A DNA stretch of 14,223 bases. Source: Hyphomicrobiaceae bacterium UBA2767. GTDB lineage: Bacteria > Pseudomonadota > Alphaproteobacteria > Rhizobiales > Methyloligellaceae. Of this stretch, positions 1 to 7,665 are shown in pieces. The stretch spans positions 7,836 through 22,058 of the forward strand of contig DEIT01000253.1 in assembly GCA_002352635.1 (NCBI GenBank), read 5' to 3'. The position numbers and the translations under genes are program-made. Position 1 is the stretch's first letter. The number at the start of each line of letters is the position of its first letter. Below the pieces are notes generated by a model. That model searched no databases and was not told where the DNA came from. It worked only from the letters and a program-made list of their open reading frames with translations.

Positions 1-489
1 ATGACCCTCTACAAGCATTTCCGATCCAAAGATGAGCTTATTCTTGCAGCGCTTAGGCGGCGCGACGAGCAGTTCCGTACCTGGTTCAAGAGCCGGATCG
101 AGAAAACCGGCGGTACGCCGGCGGAACGATTGCTGGCAAGTTTCGATGTGCTGGAAGAATGGTTTGACGGACGCGCATTTGCGGGCATGCCGTTTTCAGG
201 CTGTTCGTTTATCAATGCGGCAGCGGAGTTTGCAGAAGCAAGGCATCCCGCGCATCAGCTTGCCGCAGAGCATAAGCGTCTAATTTTGGAGTATTTGCGT
301 CTGCTCGCATCTTCCGCCGGTGCGCGCGACCCCGATGGGCTTGCCTGGGCCATTTCACTGCTGCACGAAGGAGCGATTGTGACGGCCCAGGTATCCGGCG
401 ACGTGAAGGCGGCGCAGGGCGCAAAGGAAATCGCAAAAACACTGATGGTGCAGCACGGGGTTTCCCTGCAGGAAGACAAAGCAGCCTAG
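1..489 (+). CDS. TetR/AcrR-family transcriptional regulator (5'-truncated by the window edge)
   Basis: The visible 162 residues begin with MTLYKHFRSKDELI, which matches the end of the TetR DNA-binding domain (recognition helix plus the LYxHFxSKxxL signature). The first roughly 30-40 residues, including the start of the helix-turn-helix, must lie upstream of the window. The in-frame ATG at position 1 is therefore probably internal and not the true start. The rest is an all-helical ligand-binding and dimerisation domain. It includes GCSFINAAAEF followed by a His-Pro, a pattern seen in many TetR C-terminal domains. TetR proteins are cytoplasmic dimeric repressors released by small ligands and often control efflux pumps. 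An RND pump lies downstream on the same strand, but 1.65 kb of apparently non-coding DNA separates them, so regulation of that pump is only a guess. The ligand is unknown. Confidence 0.88.
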   Translation: MTLYKHFRSKDELILAALRRRDEQFRTWFKSRIEKTGGTPAERLLASFDVLEEWFDGRAFAGMPFSGCSFINAAAEFAEARHPAHQLAAEHKRLILEYLRLLASSAGARDPDGLAWAISLLHEGAIVTAQVSGDVKAAQGAKEIAKTLMVQHGVSLQEDKAA

Positions 490-492
490 TCG

Positions 493-510
493 ACGCTGTC
501 CAGCGTGTTT
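493..510 (+). terminator. Weak hairpin after the TetR gene, possible terminator
   Basis: Four bases after the TetR stop codon, ACGCT (493-497) and AGCGT (502-506) form a 5-bp stem with a GTCC loop. Only GTTT follows, and then a run of nine G (511-519). The stem is short and the T-tract poor, so this is at best a weak intrinsic terminator. Confidence 0.3.
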
Positions 511-520
511 GGGGGGGGGC

Positions 521-640
521 GGATCAATTTAAAAATTTATCGAATTCTTTGATTTCAGGAGAATTTGCAACGTAGTTTTTTGAAAATCAGTATTTAAGCA
601 AAATTATCCTTTTCAGAAACGAATTCTAAGCATAATTTGC
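521..640. other. AT-rich block
   Basis: By hand count 32 of these 120 bases are G or C (about 27%), far below the surrounding sequence. It contains runs such as TTTAAAAATTTAT and GTAGTTTTTTG and two copies of GAATTCT (542-548 and 621-627). It encodes nothing recognisable. It could be a promoter or nucleoid-protein binding site, or a remnant of foreign DNA. Confidence 0.5.
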
Positions 641-986
641 CACCGCTACCGAAATGAGAGAATGCCAATCCAGGCGAGGACCCTGAATTTCGGGATGCGC
701 GTGCAGGGCGATCTTGAACCTCAGCCAGCGGTGATTACCTCTTCGATAACTTGACCGGCTCCGATGCCCCAACCGGGCGGGAGAATACAGCAAAGGGTCT
801 GTTCTAAAAGACGGATCCGCGGTCACAAGAGACGGCGCGCGTGTGAAAAATGAACCGCACGCCGTTTCCCGGCAGGCTCTACCAAGGCCTCTTAGGGCCG
901 GTGGCGCATCCCCTCCCGGGCGTCATCGTCGAAGAGTATTCTGGTAGGAGGCGGATCGCCGGAACCAAGTTCGCCAGTGCAATTTT

Positions 987-1005
987 ATCCTCTGTTCAAG
1001 AGGAT
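987..1005. repeat. Perfect short inverted repeat (hairpin)
   Basis: ATCCTCT (987-993) and AGAGGAT (999-1005) are perfect reverse complements around the 5-nt loop GTTCA. Neither side has a T-tract, so it is not a standard intrinsic terminator on either strand. It lies inside the gene-free region, and its role is unknown. Confidence 0.5.
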
Positions 1006-1903
1006 GGGCGGCCGGCACTCCAAGTCCCACCGATATTGGCGCGGGGGACTAGGAGGCCGGCCTGAGCGCGTTGCGGGCGATCACCCGGGTGTAGGGCGTG
1101 CGAGTTCACCCTGTTCCCGGACGCGAGACTTTCGACCGGACCCACATTGCGCGTCGCGCCAGGCAGCAGATTGGGCTGTGACGGCGAACAGTCCCAGTGT
1201 GCTGCACTTGCGCCGGAACATCCTCTCCTCTCGCTGCGCGGGGGCAGCTGCGGAGGTTCGGATGTCCCAAATCAATTCAAACTTTATCTCATTCGGATGG
1301 CTGTATTGAGCAATGCCGCGTTCACACCGCGAAATGCGGGTGGCTTCTTTCTGAGTTCTTGATGGTTGAGCAGCCAAGCTGGAGTGTTGCCGCTGGCTGC
1401 CGGGATGTGCGCGGCCATTTCTGGCAACGCGATTGCGGGGGGGAGCATACCCGGCATCACCAGCGACATAGCCGTACCGAATCGGAGGCACGGGGGTACA
1501 CACCGATTTCAAAACGACAAAACTTATACGCTGATTGGCCATCATATCCGTCGCATCATTCGGGAAGGAACGCCGTTCGCATCAAAATACTCTTGCAGAA
1601 CGAGTATCAGTCAAAAAGTGAACTGCAACTCGAACTGCTCGTCTGCCTCGGACAAACGCGCCGACAGACCCACTGGGTGCGAACAAGACATATTTCCCTC
1701 CCGAACGCTTTCATTTGGATCCATGCCCCCAAGCACAGAGTCCTCGCGTTTCTTGAAACAAAACCTAAGGGCGATTCTTGCCGACAGTGAGGCGGGGAAG
1801 GGCGTGATTCAGGCGAAATTTCGTCTATTTCATGGAGATTCGGGGCTAATCGGCTGTCAGGCGGGGCTGGAACCGCGTTCAAACGCATCGAGAAACAAAC
1901 TTG

Positions 1904-1944
1904 TGACCACATGATTCGGCACTATCGGGATAATTTTGTGGTCA
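1904..1944. repeat. Spaced inverted repeat upstream of the RND operon
   Basis: TGACCACA (1904-1911) and TGTGGTCA (1937-1944) are perfect 8-bp reverse complements with 25 nt between them, about 200 bp before the adaptor start codon. The arms could bind a regulator dimer with widely spaced half-sites or form a long-loop hairpin in a leader transcript. No T-tract follows. The function is unproven. Confidence 0.4.
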
Positions 1945-1955
1945 GGAGAAAGAGG

Positions 1956-2009
1956 ATGAGTGAAGGTGACCGGGGATCATTCCGGCAAGCCCCATGCCTT
2001 CAGAATTAG
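1956..2009 (+). other. 17-codon mini-ORF with a good ribosome binding site, possible leader peptide
   Basis: An ATG at 1956 follows AGGAGAAAGAGG and opens a 17-residue frame (MSEGDRGSFRQAPCLQN) ending in TAG at 2007-2009. It starts just after the spaced inverted repeat at 1904-1944 and lies 128 bp before the RND adaptor gene. The ribosome binding site is better than chance frames in this region usually show, which is the only reason to list it. The peptide has no run of one amino acid typical of attenuator leaders. It could equally be coincidental. Confidence 0.25.
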
Positions 2010-2137
2010 CTTAACGAAGACCGAGAAAAGGCGTATTTGCAGCGCCGGGAAACCGCCATTCTGAGCGTATAAGTTTCCGGGAGCATCAAAACTCGGCAAA
2101 GTCTGTAAATGTCGGTGAACATAAAGAGAAGGCTGTT

Positions 2138-3316
2138 ATGTTGCCTTCCAAACTTGTAACGCGCGAAATCATGAAACGTGAAATGACATTGTTGAGCCGC
2201 GGGCCCACCATTTTGGCGAGTGCTATTGTAGTGCTGTTGCTTGTCAGCATGGGGTTGGCCCCCCCTGTATGGGCGCAGTCCCCCCAGGCCAGCCCAGTGG
2301 GTGTCGAGAAGGTGCGAGTTGAACCACTCAGCCAAACCGTCCCGATTGCCGGAAGACTGGTTTCGCTGCGCGCGGGCGATATCGCGGCGCGGATTGCGGG
2401 TCCGGTTGAGGGCATAAGAGTGGAGGTCGGGGATCGGGTATCTAAGGGGAAGGTTCTCATTGTTCTCGACAATGAAACGCTGCAGGCGGAAGTCAACATG
2501 TCGCAAAGCGAACTCTCCGAGGCGCAGGCCGAACTTGAAACCTGGAGAGCTGAAAAAGATGTTGCGATAACAGAACTTCGCCGTCAGGAAGGACTGCGAA
2601 AATCGGTGGCATTTTCACAAGCCAAGTTTGAAGACGCACAAAAGAAATTGGGTGTCGCCGATGCGCGCGTTGCCCGTGCGCAGGCGAACGTAGCGATCAA
2701 GCGCACAAGTTTGCAGCGCAAGCAGATCGACCTCGAATATGCAACGATCCGCGCCCCATACGCGGGGGTTGTTGTGCGCCGCTATACTGAAGTTGGTGCC
2801 TATGTGGACAAGGGTGACAAGATCGTCAAGGTCATCGGCGACCGCGCCTTGGAAGTCGAAGCAGATGTCCCCGGAAGTCGGCTCTCCGGCTTGCCCATCG
2901 GCCGGAACGTCAACTTTTCGCTCGATGACGGCACGAAACATTCTGCAAAAGTTCGCGCGATCTTGCCTTCTGAAAACCCGCTGACCCGCACGCGGACTGT
3001 GCGTTTTGTGCCGGAGTTTTCCGAGACCAAACGCCCGCTTGCGGAATCGCAATCTGTCATAGTCGAGGTTCCCGTCAGCGATGATCGCAGCGTGTTGACT
3101 GTGCACAAGGACGCCATCCTCAAGCGGCCGACAGGCGATATGGTTTTTGTCGTCAAGGATGACACGGCGACGCCCAGACCGATCAAGGTCGGTGAGGCAA
3201 TCGGTGGCAGGTTGGAGGTTGTTTCCGGTCTCAAGAAAGGCGAACTGGTCGTAATTCGTGGCAATGAGCGCATCCAGCCCGGCGCCAAGGTGCGGGTCGA
3301 AAAAGGCTCTTCATGA
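2138..3316 (+). CDS. RND efflux periplasmic adaptor (membrane fusion protein, HlyD/AcrA family)
   Basis: This 392-residue protein links an inner-membrane RND permease to an outer-membrane channel. Its N-terminus has a positively charged stretch, a hydrophobic core at about residues 25-41 and a likely cleavage site after VWA (46/47), so it is exported; no lipobox Cys is seen. After that comes a lipoyl/biotinyl-like half motif (GPVEGIRVEVGDRVSKG, about 87-105), then a long Ala/Glu/Gln/Lys-rich coiled-coil hairpin (about 115-200). The second lipoyl half is IRAPYAGVVVRRYTEVGAYV. A beta-barrel domain and a membrane-proximal domain ending in GLKKGELVVIRGNERIQPG complete it. The ATG at 2138 is preferred because GAGAAGG lies 5 nt upstream; in-frame ATGs at 2171 and 2183 lack such a site. 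It overlaps the permease gene by 4 nt (ATGA). The substrate cannot be read from sequence. Confidence 0.93.
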   Translation: MLPSKLVTREIMKREMTLLSRGPTILASAIVVLLLVSMGLAPPVWAQSPQASPVGVEKVRVEPLSQTVPIAGRLVSLRAGDIAARIAGPVEGIRVEVGDRVSKGKVLIVLDNETLQAEVNMSQSELSEAQAELETWRAEKDVAITELRRQEGLRKSVAFSQAKFEDAQKKLGVADARVARAQANVAIKRTSLQRKQIDLEYATIRAPYAGVVVRRYTEVGAYVDKGDKIVKVIGDRALEVEADVPGSRLSGLPIGRNVNFSLDDGTKHSAKVRAILPSENPLTRTRTVRFVPEFSETKRPLAESQSVIVEVPVSDDRSVLTVHKDAILKRPTGDMVFVVKDDTATPRPIKVGEAIGGRLEVVSGLKKGELVVIRGNERIQPGAKVRVEKGSS

Positions 3317-6300
3317 ATATCATCCGCGCATCGATTGAACGGCCCACCGCCGTCATTGCAATTGTGCTTATGGTGGTCATGTTTGGCGTCGTTGCGCTGC
3401 AGACTATCCCCATTCAGCTTGCGCCGGACGTAAACCGCCCGGTCATCACGGTTTCAACAAACTGGTTCGGTGCCGCACCCGCTGAAATAGAGCGCGAAGT
3501 TGTGATCCGTCAGGAAGATGTCCTGCGCGGCATCAGCGGCTTGACCGAGATTATCAGCACATCCGAACAGGGCAGCAGCAGGATCACCATGGAGTTCGCC
3601 GTAGGCTCAGCCATGGATCGAGCCATGCTGGAGGTCGCGAACCGTCTTGATCGTGTCACAGGATATCCCGACGAGGCTGACGAACCGACCATCAAGCTTG
3701 CCGGCGCGGAAGACAGCCCCATCGCCTGGTTCATCGTCACGCGTGCCCCCGGCAACACGCGTCCAATCCATGAGTTCGGCGATTTCGTCAACGACGTCAT
3801 CAAGGATCGGGTCGAGCGGGTCAACGGCGTCGGACAGGTCAATGTATACGGCGCCAGCGAACGCGAGATAGAGGTTGTTGTCGAACCGGAACTTCTTGCC
3901 CGGTATCGTCTGACAGTTTCCAACGTCATTGATGTTCTGCGGCGCAACAATGCGGTAATGAGTGCCGGCGATGTCGATGAAGGCAAACGCCGCTACGTGG
4001 TGCGTACCGAGGGTGAGCTCAATACGCTCGACAGTATCCGCAATGTGGTCCTCCGCTCTGTCCGCGATGAACAGTCAGGCGGTCTTGCGCGCGTAACGGT
4101 CGCCGACATTGCCCGTGTCGGTTTCTCCTACAAGGAGGCATTTGCCAAGATCAGGCTGGACGGTCATGCCGCGCTTGCTTTCAATGCTGAACGCGAGACC
4201 GGCGCCAATGTGATTGAGACGATGGCCGGCATCCAGGAGGCGATCCAGGAACTCAACAAACGGGTGGTTCCGCGCGAAGGCCTGCAACTGAGGCAGGTCT
4301 ATGATGAGACGATCTACATTACATCGTCTGTAAGCCTGGTTCGGCAAAACATCTGGATCGGCGGTACGCTGGCGGCGATCATACTGATGATTTTCCTGCG
4401 GTCATGGCGTGCAACAATAATCGTTTCGCTTGCAATTCCGGTTTCGGTTGTTGGCTCCTTCGTTGCAATGGCGGCGCTGGGCCGCTCGCTCAACGTGATT
4501 TCTCTTGCGGGGCTGGCCTTTGCGGTCGGCATGGTTGTGGACGCCGCAATCGTGGTTCTTGAGAATATTTTCAGGCTCCGCGAGCAGGGCAAGTCAGCGC
4601 AGGATGCCGCCTACTACGGAACCCAGCAGGTGTGGGGTGCTGTGTTCGTTTCCGCGTTGACCACGGTCATGGTCTTCATCCCTGTGCTCATCATGCAATT
4701 GGAAGTGGGACAACTGTTCCGCGATATCGGCGTCGCCATTTCCGTTTCCGTAATATTGTCCCTGATTGTGTCAGTGACAGTTATTCCCGCACTTGCGAGC
4801 AGGCTGCTCGCGGGCCGCTCGGGTCAGGAAAACAAGCCCTTCAAGCGCATCTTCATACCGGGACTCGACAACGTCGCGTATGGATTCGTGGCGGCTATCA
4901 TCGGCTTCACCAAATTGGTCACACGAAACAAGATTGCGGCGATTCTGGTTGTGGGGGTCACGTCGGCGGCCTGCGCTACCGGCGCGTGGGTATTCCTGCC
5001 AAAGCTGGAGTATCTGCCCGAGGGCAATCGCAACCTGATGTTCGGAATCCTGATACCGCCGCCCGGCTATAATCTCGACACCACGACCGATATTGCCAAG
5101 CGGATTGAGGATGAAATCAAACCGTTGCTCAAGTCGGTTTCAGGACCCGAAGAAATCGAGGGCGAACCGCCCAAGATTGACAGGTTCTTTTTTGTTGCAT
5201 GGCGCTCCAGGACCTTTCTTGGAGCAGCAGCAGTAACCCCATCGCGGGTTGGTGAGTTAAAACCGATCCTGCAGCAACCGGTCTTCGAGGAACCAGGTAC
5301 CTTTGCAATAATCAATCAGAGGTCGATCTTCGCGCGTGGCATCGGTGGCGGCCGCAAAATCGAACTCGACGTGTCGGGACCCGAATTGGAAACAATCCTT
5401 GAGACCGCGCTCGCGGCGACGGGCCGGATACTAAAAATCTTTCCGCTTGAGCAGGGCAACCAGTTCCGCCCCAACCCGGGTCTGGAACTTGGCGCGCCGG
5501 AGGTCCGCGTATTTCCTGATCGCATGCGGCTTACCGACAACGGTATGACGCCTGTTGAACTCGGTGAGACTATTGACACCTTCAACGACGGTCTTCGGGT
5601 GGTTGAGGTTACGGTCGGCAATTCCCGGCTTGATCTGATGCTCAAAGGACCTCTCGACAAGATCGGCCAAACGCAGGATGTAGGAAACCTTCCCGTTGTC
5701 ACACGCGATGGCCAGATCCTTCCGGTCTCGTCGGTTGCAAAGGTGGAAATGACATCAGGGCCAACAGCTATTCGCCACCGGGAACGCCAACGCACTGTGA
5801 CGCTCGAGATCGTGCCCTCGTCGGCAGTCCCGTTGGAGCGGGCGATCGAACTGCTTGAGACACAGGTCATCAAACCCATGCGCGAAAAGGGCCTGCCTGA
5901 GGGCGTTCGTCTGCGCATCACAGGAACAGCGGACAAGCTGACCCAGACCTGGAACCACATGGTCGGTGATTTGATCGTTGCGCTGATCATTGTCTATCTG
6001 GTGATGGCTATCCTGTTTGAGAGTTTTGTTTATCCGCTGGTCATCATGTTGTCCGTTCCAATGGCAGCGGCGGGCGGTGTTGCGGGGCTCGCATTCCTGA
6101 ATATAATCTATTTGCAGTCGCTCGACATGCTGACGCTGCTTGGTTTTGTGATTCTGATCGGCATCGTCGTGAATAACGCCATTCTGCTCGTCCATCAGAC
6201 ACTGCTTCATTTGCGTCAGGATGGAATGCCGCCGCAGGAGGCTATTATCGAAGCGACCCGCAATCGCATTCGACCGATCTTCATGTCCACTCTGACATCG

Positions 6301-6540
6301 GTTGTCGGCATGCTGCCGCTGGTGTTTTTCCCGGGAGCCGGTTCTGAACTCTACCGTGGATTGGGGTCTGTCGTTGTCGGTGGTTTGTCGCTGTCGGCCG
6401 TCCTTACCCTTTTGATCGTTCCGCCGATGCTGACCCTCGTGGTTGGTCCGCTCGAAGCACGCTCCCTGCAGCGCGCTGCCGATAAGGCAAAGAAAGCCAA
6501 GCGCCGACGTCCCCGGCGCAAACCCGCACCTGCGGAATAG
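3313..6540 (+). CDS. RND-family efflux permease (HAE1-like inner-membrane transporter)
   Basis: This 1075-residue protein is close to the usual 1030-1050 of hydrophobe/amphiphile RND pumps. TM1 is at about residues 12-31 and is followed by the family signature in which IQLAPDVNRPVITV corresponds to the AcrB PxxxxPxI region. The large porter loop, TM2-TM6 from about 347, a second porter loop from about 565-880 and TM8-TM12 (about 883-1045) follow in the standard duplicated order. TM4 carries GMVVDAAIVVLEN, with Asp410 where AcrB has Asp407 but Ala411 where AcrB has Asp408. TM10 carries GIVVNNAILLV, with Asn954 in place of AcrB Lys940. The C-terminus is an unusually basic cytoplasmic tail (KKAKRRRPRRK) of about 20 residues. 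ATGA overlap with the adaptor implies coupled translation. No outer-membrane factor gene follows, so a TolC-like protein must come from elsewhere. Drug, solvent, lipid or metabolite export are all possible. Confidence 0.95.
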   Translation: MNIIRASIERPTAVIAIVLMVVMFGVVALQTIPIQLAPDVNRPVITVSTNWFGAAPAEIEREVVIRQEDVLRGISGLTEIISTSEQGSSRITMEFAVGSAMDRAMLEVANRLDRVTGYPDEADEPTIKLAGAEDSPIAWFIVTRAPGNTRPIHEFGDFVNDVIKDRVERVNGVGQVNVYGASEREIEVVVEPELLARYRLTVSNVIDVLRRNNAVMSAGDVDEGKRRYVVRTEGELNTLDSIRNVVLRSVRDEQSGGLARVTVADIARVGFSYKEAFAKIRLDGHAALAFNAERETGANVIETMAGIQEAIQELNKRVVPREGLQLRQVYDETIYITSSVSLVRQNIWIGGTLAAIILMIFLRSWRATIIVSLAIPVSVVGSFVAMAALGRSLNVISLAGLAFAVGMVVDAAIVVLENIFRLREQGKSAQDAAYYGTQQVWGAVFVSALTTVMVFIPVLIMQLEVGQLFRDIGVAISVSVILSLIVSVTVIPALASRLLAGRSGQENKPFKRIFIPGLDNVAYGFVAAIIGFTKLVTRNKIAAILVVGVTSAACATGAWVFLPKLEYLPEGNRNLMFGILIPPPGYNLDTTTDIAKRIEDEIKPLLKSVSGPEEIEGEPPKIDRFFFVAWRSRTFLGAAAVTPSRVGELKPILQQPVFEEPGTFAIINQRSIFARGIGGGRKIELDVSGPELETILETALAATGRILKIFPLEQGNQFRPNPGLELGAPEVRVFPDRMRLTDNGMTPVELGETIDTFNDGLRVVEVTVGNSRLDLMLKGPLDKIGQTQDVGNLPVVTRDGQILPVSSVAKVEMTSGPTAIRHRERQRTVTLEIVPSSAVPLERAIELLETQVIKPMREKGLPEGVRLRITGTADKLTQTWNHMVGDLIVALIIVYLVMAILFESFVYPLVIMLSVPMAAAGGVAGLAFLNIIYLQSLDMLTLLGFVILIGIVVNNAILLVHQTLLHLRQDGMPPQEAIIEATRNRIRPIFMSTLTSVVGMLPLVFFPGAGSELYRGLGSVVVGGLSLSAVLTLLIVPPMLTLVVGPLEARSLQRAADKAKKAKRRRPRRKPAPAE

Positions 6541-6569
6541 GTTTCTCTCACGACATCCAGATAATGAGA

Positions 6570-6593
6570 GAGGCGGCACATGCGCGCCGCCTC
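6570..6593. terminator. GC-rich hairpin between convergent genes, probable terminator
   Basis: GAGGCGGC (6570-6577) and GCCGCCTC (6586-6593) form a perfect 8-bp stem with an 8-nt loop, 29 bp after the permease stop and 42 bp beyond the stop of the convergent methyltransferase gene. There is no clear T-tract on either side, so it is not a canonical intrinsic terminator. Its position between two converging genes still suggests it protects both 3' ends. Confidence 0.55.
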
Positions 6594-6634
6594 CCGGGGG
6601 TAACTCCGTGTCTCGCAAGGTGCCTGCCAGATTG

Positions 6635-7468
6635 TCATGCCTTCGAAATGATAACCTCGACATAGTCGGCTGGTGCCACGAGCGTGCCATCGGTGGCGAC
6701 GTTGAACCGATCGAGTACGGCGCGTAGATCGGATTCGAGCGCTTTCTTGCCGTCGTCATCCAGAGCAAGGAATGCCTTATGCACCGGACCATAGTATGTG
6801 CGGAAGATTTCCAGGAAATGATCCGCCGAAAGATAGCGGAATGGGAATTGTCGCGGCACTAATTCGATTGAACGTGCGTGGTCGCCAAACAATTCCTCAA
6901 TCCGGGCGCGGGTACCCCAAAGTGCCGGTGAAACGACACCGGGCGCGGGCCGGATATGTGCGCCGATGGCCTTGAATACCTGGCCTATGAACCCTTCCGG
7001 CGTCCAGTTGGCCAAAGCGATTTTTCCGCCGGACCGGCAAACGCGCAGCAATTCGGCCGCAGCTTTGGGCTGGTTTGGCGTGAACATCACACCGAAGGTG
7101 GAGAGAACAGCATCAAAACTGTCATCGTCATAGGGCAAATCCTCCGCGTCGGCCTTCTGGAAAGCAATCGAGAGGTGCTCGGCCTGCGCGCGTTCCTGCC
7201 CCTTATCCAATAGAGCTTGTACGTAGTCGCTTGACGTTACGTCACAGAACCGGCGCGCTGCGGCGAGCGTTGCATTTCCATTGCCCGCGGCGACATCCAG
7301 AACCTTGGCGCCCGGCCGCAGATCTATAGTCTCGCAAAGTTGCTCGCCCACAATTTGCAGCGTTGTGCCCACAACAGCATAGTCGCCTGATGCCCAGGCG
7401 CCCTGTTGCTTGCTTTTGACCGCCTCCAGGTCAGGAGTGGATTGATCGTTTTCCTGTACAAGTGTCAT
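6635..7468 (-). CDS. Class I SAM-dependent methyltransferase (UbiE/COQ5-like fold)
   Basis: This 277-residue cytosolic protein has the Rossmann-type methyltransferase motif I VLDVAAGNGNAT at residues 56-67, the glycine-rich loop that binds S-adenosylmethionine. Downstream are the acidic region CDVTSSDYV and the motif IV/post-motif region DLPYDDDSFDAVLSTFGVMF, typical of Methyltransf_11/25 proteins of the UbiE/COQ5 type. The frame stays open 101 codons further upstream, but that extension is Pro/Ser/His-rich and not protein-like. The ATG at 7468 is chosen because AAAGGAA lies about 8 nt before it and the motifs then sit at the usual distance from the N-terminus. The gene is divergent from the HxlR regulator, with 197 bp between the starts, a common arrangement for a regulator and its target. 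The methyl acceptor is not predictable; a small molecule is more likely than RNA or protein. Confidence 0.9.
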   Translation of the reverse strand: MTLVQENDQSTPDLEAVKSKQQGAWASGDYAVVGTTLQIVGEQLCETIDLRPGAKVLDVAAGNGNATLAAARRFCDVTSSDYVQALLDKGQERAQAEHLSIAFQKADAEDLPYDDDSFDAVLSTFGVMFTPNQPKAAAELLRVCRSGGKIALANWTPEGFIGQVFKAIGAHIRPAPGVVSPALWGTRARIEELFGDHARSIELVPRQFPFRYLSADHFLEIFRTYYGPVHKAFLALDDDGKKALESDLRAVLDRFNVATDGTLVAPADYVEVIISKA

Positions 7469-7564
7469 CTTCGAATTCCTTTCAAGTGTTCCATTTGCCG
7501 GCATAATTCGCCGACTGCTCGCGGTGCTATGTGGGGGCAATGGCTCAGGTTTGAAGTGGATTTC

Positions 7565-7578
7565 CAGTTCTGAAACTG
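7565..7578. promoter_or_regulatory. Inverted repeat in the divergent promoter region, candidate HxlR operator
   Basis: CAGTT-CTGA-AACTG is a perfect 5-bp inverted repeat in the 197-bp region between the methyltransferase and the HxlR gene. Twelve bases further on is TATAGA (7590-7595), a plausible -10 element for the HxlR direction, although no good -35 hexamer is present at 17 nt. HxlR dimers usually bind short palindromes overlapping the promoters of the adjacent divergent gene and of their own gene. The position fits, but the assignment is inferred. Confidence 0.35.
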
Positions 7579-7665
7579 AATCGACCCGGTATAGAAAGTG
7601 AACTAGCCTCGAGACGCTGCGGGTTTGCGAGTGGGGCCGATGAAAGGGAGTGTGAAGAAACAGCG

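Larger units (their letters stand above)
490..2137. other. 1.65-kb region without a convincing gene
   Basis: No open frame here shows a recognisable domain, a consistent ribosome binding site or protein-like composition. Several overlapping frames of 60-200 codons exist on both strands but are rich in Arg, Ser, Cys and His, as expected of chance frames in GC-rich DNA. The region starts with a G9 run (511-519) and an AT-rich block (521-640), continues with GC-rich sequence to about 1260, and becomes mixed in composition up to the RND operon. It contains a perfect 7-bp hairpin (987-1005), a spaced 8-bp inverted repeat (1904-1944) and a 17-codon mini-ORF (1956-2009). The last 200 bp presumably carry the promoter of the RND operon. 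Decayed genes, an uncharacterised RNA, or plain spacer are all possible, and I could not identify an ancestral gene. Confidence 0.6.

Noticed and set aside
852..879. Minus-strand sequence resembling group II intron domain V (GAGCC at one end, GGAAA loop, GGTTC at the other).
   Set aside because: It is 28 nt rather than the usual 34 or so, the lower stem does not pair fully, and no reverse transcriptase or maturase frame lies nearby. It is more likely coincidence, or at most a decayed fragment.
1081..1545. Minus-strand frame of 154 codons in the gene-free region.
   Set aside because: No domain, no convincing ribosome binding site, and Arg/Ser/Ala-rich composition typical of chance frames.
1366..1914. 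Plus-strand frame of 182 codons whose start (AAGMCAAISGNAIAGG) looks mildly like a transporter helix.
   Set aside because: The resemblance ends after about 30 residues and the rest is Ser/Arg/Cys-rich with no domain. It overlaps other equally plausible frames.
5755..6792. Long minus-strand frame of 345 codons antisense to the permease.
   Set aside because: It lies mostly opposite a clearly coding RND gene, has no recognisable domain and is rich in Arg, His and Gln, as expected of a shadow frame in GC-rich DNA.
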